Shown here: one piece after another, positions 1-6,889 of the stretch
How positions within the stretch are numbered: position 1 is the first letter of the stretch
Layout of the letters: every line of letters starts with the position of its first letter
From: Actinomycetota bacterium
Lineage (GTDB): Bacteria > Actinomycetota > Acidimicrobiia > Spongiisociales > ZC4RG35
Assembly: GCA_022615295.1 (NCBI GenBank)
Contig: JAKEHF010000236.1
Coordinates: 1 to 11,674 of the forward strand
Direction: 5' to 3'
Length of the DNA stretch: 11,674 nt
Program-made: the position numbers and the translations under genes
Notes under the pieces: model-generated
Databases searched by the model: none
The model's input: only the letters and a program-made list of their open reading frames with translations
Told to the model about the DNA's origin: nothing

Positions 1-344
1 ACGTCGTCGAAGGACACCAGACCGCTCTCGACACCGGGGATGGTGGCTGCCACCGCCTGCTGCTCCCACTCCTCCTCGGAGGCCCGGCTCACCTCCTCGG
101 CGAGACCCTGATACTCCTGGGTGGTGGCGGTGATGTACTCCTCGGAGGTGTACTCCTCGATCTCACCGCTGCCGTTTGCCATGGCCTCCCAGTCGACGTC
201 GGTCGTGGCGTCTTCAGCCTCGTCATCCTCGTCGAGGACGCCGGGGAGGGGGACGATCTCGGCGCCCTGCTCGACCGTCTCCTCGGTGGGCTCCTCCCAG
301 GGACGGTTGAAGCCGCGGCGTCGTTTGGGTCTCTCGTCGCTCAT
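1..344 (-). CDS. Acidic N-terminal part of probable phosphatidate cytidylyltransferase (3' end outside window)
   Basis: The gene runs off the window; 114 complete codons are visible. The ATG at 344-342 overlaps the frr stop by one base (TGATG) and is preceded by AGAGGT, so it is translationally coupled to frr. The protein opens with a basic patch (KRRRGFNRP, residues 7-15). It then becomes strongly acidic: about 30% Asp/Glu overall, with a DEDDEAED run near residue 40 and several EE pairs. There is no membrane segment or signal peptide in the visible part. In Actinobacteria the gene after frr is normally cdsA, a membrane enzyme that makes CDP-diacylglycerol from CTP and phosphatidic acid. I infer that this is a disordered cytoplasmic extension ahead of the CdsA membrane domain. 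The sequence shown does not itself prove the function, and a separate acidic protein is possible. Confidence 0.7.
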   Translation of the reverse strand, partial: MSDERPKRRRGFNRPWEEPTEETVEQGAEIVPLPGVLDEDDEAEDATTDVDWEAMANGSGEIEEYTSEEYITATTQEYQGLAEEVSRASEEEWEQQAVAATIPGVESGLVSFDD

Positions 345-895
345 CAGACCTCTGCCAGCTCCTCTTCCTTCCTCGCCAACAGGGAGTCGATCCTCGCGAT
401 GAACCGATCGGTGAGCTTTTGCAGCTCGTCCTCGCCCCGTCGTATCTCGTCGTCGGAGATGTCGCCGTGGAGCGCCTCCATGTCGGTCTTCGAGTGCCTC
501 CTCACGTTGCGCACCGCCACCCGGCCTTCCTCCGCCATATGTCGGACCAGCTTGATCAGGTCCTTGCGTCGCTCTTCGGTGAGCGGTGGGAAGACGATAC
601 GTATCAGAGAGCCGTCGTTGCTCGGATTGAGACCGAGATCCGATGTCTGGATGGCCCGCTCGATGTTCCCCAACGCCGACCTGTCATAGGGCTGGACGAC
701 GAGCATTCTCGGCTCGGGGACGGCGATCGAGGCGAGTTGTTGGAGACTTGTGGGGCTTCCGTAGTAGTCGACCTGGATCCGTTGCAGGAGCTGGGGGTTG
801 GCCCTCCCGCTACGCACCGTGGCGAACTCGTTGGCTACGTGCTCGGCGGCCATATCCATCTTGTGCTCGGCCTCGGCCAGGAGCTCGCCGATCAT
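344..895 (-). CDS. frr: Ribosome recycling factor
   Basis: With EF-G, this protein splits the post-termination 70S ribosome and frees mRNA and tRNA. The product is 183 residues, close to the usual 185. Family signatures are plain: EFATVRSGRANP (residues 24-35), YYGSPTSLQQLASI (44-57), NPSNDGSLIRIVFPPLTEERR (around 91-111) and the VRHMAEEGRVAVRNVRR stretch of the long three-helix bundle. The C-terminal helix ends in KEEELAEV. The ATG start is preceded by GAGGAGG at good spacing. It lies 12 nt after the pyrH stop, and its own stop overlaps the next start. Its place after pyrH is the standard bacterial order. Identification is secure. Confidence 0.97.
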   Translation of the reverse strand: MIGELLAEAEHKMDMAAEHVANEFATVRSGRANPQLLQRIQVDYYGSPTSLQQLASIAVPEPRMLVVQPYDRSALGNIERAIQTSDLGLNPSNDGSLIRIVFPPLTEERRKDLIKLVRHMAEEGRVAVRNVRRHSKTDMEALHGDISDDEIRRGEDELQKLTDRFIARIDSLLARKEEELAEV

Positions 896-907
896 CGCTC
901 CTCCTCG

Positions 908-1621
908 TCAGTGGACCACCGTGCCCAACCGGTCGCCGCGCACGGCCCGGACGATGTTGCCCGCCTCGGTCATGTCGAAGACGTGGATCGGAACCTGGTG
1001 CTCCTTGCACATGGTAACGGCGGTGGTATCCATGACCTGGAGTTCACCCGAGATGAACTCCATGTAGGACAGCTCGTCGAGCTTTTTCGCCTGGGCATGG
1101 GTCGCCGGGTCCTTGTCGTAGATCCCGTCCACCTTGGACGCCTTGAGCAGCACGTCGGCGTTCATCTCGATCGCCCGCAATGCCGCGGTGGTGTCGGTGG
1201 TGAAAAAGGGGCTGCCGGTGCCGGCGGCGAAGATGACGACCCGGCCCTTCTCGAGGTGACGTATCGCCCTCAGCCTTATGTAGGGCTCGGCGAGCTCCTG
1301 CATCGTGATGGCGCTCTGGACCCGGGTGGTGACCCCCTCCTTCTCGAGGGCGTCGCGGAGAGCCAATGCGTTTATGACCGTCGCCAGCATCCCCATGTAG
1401 TCGGCGGTCGCCGCATCCATCCCCTTGGCTGCCTGGGAGACACCCCGGAAGATGTTGCCCCCACCAACGACGATGGCCACCTGTACCCCTTCACCCTGGG
1501 CCTTGGCGATCTCGTCGGCCACCCTTTGCACGGTGGCAGGGTCGATCCCGTAGCCGACGGCGGGATCGGCGAAGGCCTCCCCCGACAGCTTGAGGAGGAC
1601 CCTCCGCGGTCTGTCAGACAA
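908..1621 (-). CDS. pyrH: Uridylate kinase (UMP kinase)
   Basis: The enzyme phosphorylates UMP to UDP with ATP in pyrimidine nucleotide synthesis. It belongs to the amino-acid-kinase fold and normally forms a hexamer controlled by GTP and UTP. The product is 237 residues, the usual length. Visible motifs are VLLKLSGEAF with Lys11, VVGGGNIFRG (51-60), GTGSPFFTTDTTAALRA (134-150, UMP and acceptor site) and KVDGIYDKDP (163-172, ATP site). The start is TTG: no ATG or GTG in frame precedes the conserved beta strand, and TTG has a strong GGAGG four bases upstream. The gene is 8 nt after tsf and 12 nt before frr, within the rpsB operon. Confidence 0.97.
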   Translation of the reverse strand: MSDRPRRVLLKLSGEAFADPAVGYGIDPATVQRVADEIAKAQGEGVQVAIVVGGGNIFRGVSQAAKGMDAATADYMGMLATVINALALRDALEKEGVTTRVQSAITMQELAEPYIRLRAIRHLEKGRVVIFAAGTGSPFFTTDTTAALRAIEMNADVLLKASKVDGIYDKDPATHAQAKKLDELSYMEFISGELQVMDTTAVTMCKEHQVPIHVFDMTEAGNIVRAVRGDRLGTVVH

Positions 1622-1632
1622 AGTCCCTCCTA
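1622..1632 (-). promoter_or_regulatory. Ribosome binding site of pyrH, overlapping the tsf stop codon
   Basis: Read on the minus strand this is TAGGAGGGACT followed by the TTG start. The TAG is the tsf stop codon, and it is also the first part of the TAGGAGG Shine-Dalgarno sequence. Ribosomes terminating on tsf therefore sit on the pyrH initiation site. This supports the TTG start and suggests translational coupling. Confidence 0.8.
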
Positions 1633-2241
1633 GGAACCAACGGCGACCCGGGCGATGCGACGCACCGAGATGTTCTCACCCATCTTGGACGCCAACGCCC
1701 CCACCATGTCGCCCACAGTGCCCTCGAATATCTCGGGATTCACGAATGTCTGGTCGTAGAGGACGTTCTCCGCGTACCAGCTCTCCATCTTGCCGGCGAC
1801 GATCCGCTCAACGACCTCGGGCGGCTTGCCATCCCCGTCCGCCTGACGTCTGAAGAGGTCCCTCTCCTTCTCGGCTTCGGTGGTGTCGACCTGGTCCCGG
1901 GTGATCCAGCGCGGGTCGGCCCAGCTGCAGTGGAGGGCGATGCTGTTGGCAGCGCGGACGAACTCCTCGCTCTTGGCGACGAAGTCGGTCTCGCAGACGA
2001 GCTCGACGAGCACCCCGAGCACGGGACGGTTGTTCTGGGTGTGGACATAGCTGCCCACCACCCCTTCGTTGGCCTCACGGTCGGTGCGCTTGGCCATCTT
2101 GGCCTGACCCCGCTCCCGCAACAGCTCGAACGCCTTCTCCATGTCGCCCCCGGCGTCGGCCAAAGCGCGCTTGGCGTCCATCATCCCGACACCCGCCTCC
2201 TGACGCAGCCGTTGCACGTCCTTGGCGTCGAACCCGGCCAT
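1630..2241 (-). CDS. tsf: Elongation factor Ts, short form
   Basis: EF-Ts is the guanine-nucleotide exchange factor for EF-Tu in translation elongation. The product is 203 residues. An N-terminal UBA-like domain carries RLRQEAGVGMMDAKRAL (11-27) and a GGDMEKAFELLRERG helix. The TDFV element (85-88) is the part known to push into the EF-Tu magnesium site. The C-terminal part FEGTVGDMVGALASKMGENI is also typical. It is much shorter than the roughly 270-280 residue form of most Actinobacteria and nearer the compact type known from Thermus; the central core is reduced, but both ends are intact, so it is not truncated. The ATG overlaps the rpsB stop (TGATG) and follows GAGGAGG. The reading frame stays open upstream through rpsB, but that part is a shadow. 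Confidence 0.96.
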   Translation of the reverse strand: MAGFDAKDVQRLRQEAGVGMMDAKRALADAGGDMEKAFELLRERGQAKMAKRTDREANEGVVGSYVHTQNNRPVLGVLVELVCETDFVAKSEEFVRAANSIALHCSWADPRWITRDQVDTTEAEKERDLFRRQADGDGKPPEVVERIVAGKMESWYAENVLYDQTFVNPEIFEGTVGDMVGALASKMGENISVRRIARVAVGS

Positions 2242-2969
2242 CAGGCCTCCTCGCCCCCCTCGTTCTTGGCGGCCCGTTTCTTCGAGGCGATCTCCTTGCC
2301 CTCGATGATGGCTTCGGCGATGGCGTTGGCGATGAGGTCGGCGGCCCTGATGGCGTCGTCGTTGCCAGGGATCACATAGTCGACCAGGTCCGGGTCCGAG
2401 TTGGAGTCGACGAGGGCGATCACGGGGATGCCGAGACGGTCCGCCTCTTTGATCGCAGTCGCCTCCGTGTTCACGTCGACCACGAAGACGGCCTCGGGGA
2501 GCTTTTGCATGTCGGCCATTCCGCCGAGGTTGTACTCGAGCTTGGAGAGCTCGCGACGGAGCTGGAGACGCTCCTTCTTGGGGAGAGCGTTCATCTCCCC
2601 GGTGTCCTCGAGCCGTCGCAGCTCCCTCATGTAGAAGACACGCTTCTGGATGGTGCGGAAGTTGGTGAGCATCCCGCCCAGCCATCGGAGGTTGACATAC
2701 GGTTGACCGGCGCGCTGCGCCGCACCGGCGACGGCAGTCTGGGCCTGCTTCTTGGTCCCCACAAAGAGGACCGACCCACCTTCGGTGGCGATCTCCTTGG
2801 CGAATCTCTGCGCCACCCCCACCTGGGCCACCGTCTGACGGAGATCGAGGATGTGGATCCCGTTGCGCTCCCCGTATATGAAGGGGCGCATCTTCGGGTT
2901 CCATCTCCGGGTCTGATGCCCGAAGTGGACACCGGCCTCGAGGAGCTGTTTCATCGTGACTTCGGCCAC
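2241..2969 (-). CDS. rpsB: 30S ribosomal protein S2
   Basis: S2 sits on the back of the 30S subunit and is needed for S1 binding or initiation in many bacteria. The product is 242 residues. Signatures are TMKQLLEAGVHFGHQTRRWNP (about 5-25), MRPFIYGERNGIHILDL (27-43), FVGTKKQAQ (69-77), RWLGGMLTNFRTI (95-107) and IPVIALVDSNSDPDLVDYVIPGNDDA (181-206). The C-terminus is a short basic and then acidic tail. The chosen start is GTG at 2969, which has AAAGGA six bases upstream and gives the usual MAxVTMKQ opening. The frame is open for another 140 codons upstream but shows no S2 similarity there. It is the first gene of the operon, followed by tsf with a one-base overlap. Confidence 0.97.
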   Translation of the reverse strand: MAEVTMKQLLEAGVHFGHQTRRWNPKMRPFIYGERNGIHILDLRQTVAQVGVAQRFAKEIATEGGSVLFVGTKKQAQTAVAGAAQRAGQPYVNLRWLGGMLTNFRTIQKRVFYMRELRRLEDTGEMNALPKKERLQLRRELSKLEYNLGGMADMQKLPEAVFVVDVNTEATAIKEADRLGIPVIALVDSNSDPDLVDYVIPGNDDAIRAADLIANAIAEAIIEGKEIASKKRAAKNEGGEEA

Positions 2970-3081
2970 GGATGTCCTTTCTGGTTGTTGCCTCCGCCCA
3001 CCGGGCCCGAGCCCTACCCCGTCAGGGGTGACCCTCATCCGAGACGCGCTCGACCAGCGAGGGTCGGCGGACGTGTGTGAT
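2970..3081 (-). promoter_or_regulatory. Structured 5' leader of the rpsB operon, possible autoregulatory RNA
   Basis: This is the untranslated leader of about 112 nt between the predicted start of transcription and the rpsB GTG. Three hairpins can be drawn in the transcript. The first is an outer stem GACCCTC/GAGGGTC (3059-3065 with 3030-3036), enclosing CGCT/AGCG. The second is ACCCC-UGAC-GGGGU (3029-3016), directly abutting the first. The third is GGGC-UCGG-GCCC (3014-3003). The Shine-Dalgarno AAAGGA follows in an unpaired A-rich stretch. Ribosomal protein operons are often controlled by the encoded protein binding its leader, and an rpsB leader is known in gammaproteobacteria. Control by S2 here is inference from structure and position. 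Confidence 0.45.
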
Positions 3082-3087
3082 GAAGGG

Positions 3088-3116
3088 ATTGTACGGGGGA
3101 CCCCAACCCTGGGCAA
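3088..3116 (-). promoter_or_regulatory. Vegetative-type promoter of the rpsB operon
   Basis: On the minus strand, TTGCCC (3116-3111) is followed after exactly 17 bp by TACAAT (3093-3088). Both are close to the sigma-70/SigA consensus, and the -10 differs from it by one base. Transcription should begin near 3081. This is the best promoter match I found in the window and fits a highly expressed ribosomal operon. Confidence 0.75.
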
Positions 3117-3131
3117 TCCGGTGCCACACTC

Positions 3132-3614
3132 GTGGTCGTGGTCAAGGAACCGGTCACCAACGCGGTTCGGGCGATGCGGGCCGCCGACATCCGATACGAG
3201 CCGTTCGTTTATGACTACGAGCGTCATCCGGGGGCACTCGGCGCCGCCGAGGCCATCGGTGTCGACCCCCACCTCACCGTGAAGACGATCGTCCTCGAGA
3301 CATCGGAGGGCGAGGGGGTGATCGTCCTGATGAATGGCGACCATGAGATCTCGACGAAGAACCTGGCCCGTCTGCTCGGTGTCAAGAGTGTCCATCCGGC
3401 GAGTCTGCAGCGTGGGCGACGATGGACCGGCTATGAGTTCGGGGGAACCTCGCCTTTCGGGACCCGTCAGAAGCTCAGGACCTTCATCAACGCCGAGATC
3501 GCGGGGATGGACCGTGTCTACGTCAACGCCGGGAGGCGGGGGTTTGTGGTCGGTTTGGCCGTCTCAGACTTGATCCGGGCCCTCTCTCCCGAGCCCGCCG
3601 ACCTCGCCGTCTAG
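3132..3614 (+). CDS. ybaK: YbaK/ProX-family aminoacyl-tRNA deacylase, Cys-tRNA(Pro) type
   Basis: Members of this family act in trans to hydrolyse mischarged tRNA, classically Cys-tRNA(Pro), and so proofread translation. The product is about 160 residues, the usual size for a free-standing domain. Signatures are the N-terminal helix TNAVRAMRAADIRYE (9-23), HLTVKTIVL with the conserved Lys51, the MNGDHEISTKNLARLLG segment (67-83) and the YEFGGTSPFG loop (101-110) matching the family's GGxSP loop. GTG at 3132 or 3138 could start it. Neither has a Shine-Dalgarno sequence, and CACACT seven bases before 3138 could be a weak -10 for a nearly leaderless message. It is divergent from rpsB and convergent with the acetyltransferase, overlapping it by 51 bp. 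The exact tRNA substrate cannot be told from sequence alone. Confidence 0.9.
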   Translation: MVVVKEPVTNAVRAMRAADIRYEPFVYDYERHPGALGAAEAIGVDPHLTVKTIVLETSEGEGVIVLMNGDHEISTKNLARLLGVKSVHPASLQRGRRWTGYEFGGTSPFGTRQKLRTFINAEIAGMDRVYVNAGRRGFVVGLAVSDLIRALSPEPADLAV

Positions 3615-4394
3615 GAGATGAGCCTCACCCTGCACCCTCGCCTCCGGCCACAGTGAGCCCAGTTCGGGGTCGAGGATTCCGAACACCTCTCCCAGCAGAT
3701 TCACCATCTCCTCCTCACTGTGGAGAACCGAGCGTTCCACCCGATCGGGGTGCTCTACGGTGTGGATCGAGTTGCGGAGCCCTTCTCGTCGATCCGCGGT
3801 GTGGATCAACGCAACGAGATTCCGTCTCAGACCCGAGTCCGGACTGGTACGGAGGTAGTCACATCTGTCCTGGAGGAGTTTCTGGTCGGCGGGCTCGACA
3901 CGGAAGTCGAACCCCTCCCCGGACTGGTTCTGATAACGCCACCATCCGTCCTCGACGACATCCAACCGTGAGCGAAAGCCATCCTGCAAGATCTCGCCGA
4001 CCTCCAGCTTCACCGGCTCCCGGAGCCCGTTGCCAAAGCCGACGTCGGCAAGCCATGCCTCGTTGACCAGGAGGAGGAGATGGTTCCCCACAGCCGACTC
4101 CCCCCGATGCGAGCGGCCGACGCCACCGGCGAGCCGGGTCACATCGAATCCGATCGTCTCCAAAGCCCAACCGAGGAGACCATTCATCTCATAACACCAG
4201 CCACCGCGACGGCGGTCGACGACCTTGTCGAAGATCCGCTCCAGGTCGAAGTCAACCGTCCGGCCCAGCAGGACGTCGAGGTTCTCGAAGGGGATGCTGG
4301 TGACGTGCCCCCGATGGAGATCCCGCAAGGTCTCGAGGTCGGGTCGCGGTATCCCTTCGAATCCGACGCGATCGAGGTAGCCCTGGAGATTCAC
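3564..4394 (-). CDS. nat: Arylamine N-acetyltransferase
   Basis: The enzyme moves an acetyl group from acetyl-CoA to arylamines or hydrazines by a ping-pong mechanism. The Cys-His-Asp triad is complete: Cys67 in RGGWCYEMN, His105 in GNHLLLLV and Asp117 in DVGFGN. The N-terminal IPFENLD motif (34-40) is also present. Length is 276 residues, as usual. I chose GTG at 4394, one base after the sigma factor stop, because it gives the family opening (NLQGYLDRVGF) and puts the triad near its usual numbering. A GTG at 4415 would add seven residues and overlap the sigma gene. It is the last gene of its run. Its C-terminal 17 codons are antisense to the 3' end of the deacylase gene, leaving no room for a terminator between them. 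Confidence 0.94.
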   Translation of the reverse strand: MNLQGYLDRVGFEGIPRPDLETLRDLHRGHVTSIPFENLDVLLGRTVDFDLERIFDKVVDRRRGGWCYEMNGLLGWALETIGFDVTRLAGGVGRSHRGESAVGNHLLLLVNEAWLADVGFGNGLREPVKLEVGEILQDGFRSRLDVVEDGWWRYQNQSGEGFDFRVEPADQKLLQDRCDYLRTSPDSGLRRNLVALIHTADRREGLRNSIHTVEHPDRVERSVLHSEEEMVNLLGEVFGILDPELGSLWPEARVQGEAHLLDGEVGGLGREGPDQV

Positions 4395-4395
4395 C

Positions 4396-5149
<754 letters not shown>

Positions 5150-5175
<26 letters not shown>

Positions 5176-6037
5176 AGGTGTCCCTCAGATGACGACGGGT
5201 CACGGCAGTGTAGATCTGGGTGGTGGCGAGATCGGTGTGCCCCAGCAGGTCCTGGACCGTCCGCAGGTCCGCCCCACCCTCCAGGAGATGGGTGGCAAAG
5301 CTGTGACGCAGGGCATGAGGGAAGGTGGCGAGACGACGGGCCACGACCCTGCGCACCCCCCTGGCGTCGAGACGCCCGCCACGCGCCCCCACCCAGAGCC
5401 AGCGACCGGCCTCACTCCCGGCCAGTGCCGGGCGGGCCCGTCTCAGGTAGTGGCCGAGAGCCTGCTGCGCCGGGCGGCCCAGGGGCACCACCCGCATCTT
5501 GCCCCCCTTGCCCACCACCCGCACCGTGTCACCACCCACGTCGTCGATGGTCATGCCAACGAGCTCGGAGACACGGAGACCGGCTGCGTACAGCGTCTCG
5601 ATCAGCGCCCGGTCCCGGGCTCCGATCGGGTCGTCGTCGTCCACCATGACGATCGCCGTGATCAGGGATCGTGAGGGCAGGGAATGGGGCAAGGGGCGGT
5701 CGAGCCTGGGACGTCGCACCCCGTCGAATGGGTTGATGTCCCAGACACCCCTCTTGACCCCGTCGGCATAGAAGGTGCGGACCGCCGACCCCTTGCGGGT
5801 CAGCGACCGCTTCCCGTAGCCCCGGGTGTCGAGAAACGCGAGAAAACGTCTCGCCATCGCCCGGTCTACGTCGCCGAGACTCCTAGCCCCGACCCGATCG
5901 CAATAGTCGAAGAACTGTGACAGGTCACGACGATAGGCGGCGATCGTGTGTGCCGAGAGACGTCGTTGGTTCTCCAGCTTGGAGAGATAGCTATGGATCT
6001 CGGCGACGGCCCAGGGGGGCGGCTCGGGAACTCTCAC
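5150..6037 (-). CDS. xerC: Tyrosine recombinase XerC-like
   Basis: It is a site-specific recombinase that, in the usual system, resolves chromosome dimers at dif during division. The product is 295 residues. An N-terminal SAM-like core-binding domain (about 12-95) includes LSAHTIAAYRRDL. The C-terminal catalytic domain has every active-site residue: Arg155 (GLRVSEL), Lys177 (GKGGKMR), His241 and Arg244 (HALRHSFATHLLEGG), His267 (LLGHTDLATTQ) and the nucleophile Tyr276 (IYT). The GTG at 6037 has GAGGGG very close upstream and a TAGCAT box seven bases before it, so it may also have its own promoter. It lies 36 nt after dprA, in the place where Actinobacteria keep xerC, so a chromosomal housekeeping role is more likely than a phage integrase. 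Confidence 0.93.
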
Positions 6038-6073
6038 CCCCTCGATGCTATTGCCGCCCGCCCCTGGCGGGGG

Positions 6074-6889
6074 TCACCTGGGCACGATCATGTCGCCCAC
6101 CCTGCCCACGACTCCCTCGAGCTCGAGACGTCCCACCTCGACCAGGGTCTCGGCGAGCGTGAGACCCCAGGTGATCGCCAGGGTCTCTATGTCGCATCCG
6201 GTCTCGGGGATATGCCGACCATTGGGCGCAGCCGCCCGCCGGGGCCCGATCACCAGCTCCAGCTCGCTGACCAGGTCCTCGGCGCCCAGCACGGGGTGGG
6301 CGCCGTCCTTGATGAGACGGTTGCAGCCTACCGAGGCGACCCGGTCGACGTCGCCGGGCACGACGAAGACGGGGCGCCCGATCTCGGCGGCCAGCCGGGC
6401 GGTGATCAGCGCTCCGCCCCGCTCCGCGGCCTCGACGACCACCACCGCGGCCGCCATGGCGGCGATGATCCGGTTCCGCTCCGGGAATCGCCACTTGTCC
6501 GGTGGTGTCCCCGGCGGATACTCGGAGAGTATTGCGCCACCACTCGCCAGGATCTGGTCGTACAACGACCGATTCTCGACCGGGTAGCAGACGTCGACAC
6601 CGGAGCCGAGCACCGCAGCGGCGTGACCTCCCGCGGCCAGACAGCCATGATGAGCTGCGGCGTCGATGCCCCGGGCCAGACCACTGATCGTGCTCCAGCC
6701 GGCCTCGGCGATGGCGGCTCCGAAGGCACGGCCCAGACCCAGACCGTATCCGGTGCATCGTCTCGTCCCCACCACGGCGACACCGGGGCCGGTGGCCGTG
6801 GTCCCCATGAGGTGGACCCGGGGCGAGGCCTCGAGATCACAAAGCCCGGCCGGGTAGTCCACGTCATCGGGGCCGAGTCGTCTGATCAC
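6074..6889 (-). CDS. dprA: DNA-processing protein DprA (Smf)
   Basis: DprA binds incoming single-stranded DNA and loads RecA in natural transformation; many non-competent bacteria keep it with unknown purpose. The product is 271 residues. The Rossmann-like core shows VAVVGTRR (37-44), SGLARGIDAAAH (69-80), VLGSGVDVCYP (93-103), FPERNRIIAA (135-144) and GGALITARLAAE (158-169). A winged-helix tail follows at about 230-271. The N-terminal SAM domain of many DprA proteins is reduced or absent, as only about 35 residues precede the core. I prefer the GTG at 6889, four bases after GGAG and overlapping the comM stop as GTGA; a GTG one codon earlier is possible. Confidence 0.94.
   Translation of the reverse strand: MIRRLGPDDVDYPAGLCDLEASPRVHLMGTTATGPGVAVVGTRRCTGYGLGLGRAFGAAIAEAGWSTISGLARGIDAAAHHGCLAAGGHAAAVLGSGVDVCYPVENRSLYDQILASGGAILSEYPPGTPPDKWRFPERNRIIAAMAAAVVVVEAAERGGALITARLAAEIGRPVFVVPGDVDRVASVGCNRLIKDGAHPVLGAEDLVSELELVIGPRRAAAPNGRHIPETGCDIETLAITWGLTLAETLVEVGRLELEGVVGRVGDMIVPR

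Noticed and set aside
419..1633. Plus-strand open frame of 404 codons opposite frr and pyrH
   Set aside because: It runs antisense to two unmistakable genes, and its product is a low-complexity translation with no domain. It reflects GC-rich codon bias.
2242..2904. In-frame upstream extension of tsf through rpsB
   Set aside because: The translation has no EF-Ts similarity, overlaps all of S2 in another frame, and the ATG at 2241 has an ideal ribosome binding site.
2970..3395. In-frame upstream extension of rpsB
   Set aside because: It would run through the predicted promoter and opposite the deacylase gene. The GTG at 2969 has AAAGGA and gives the normal S2 N-terminus.
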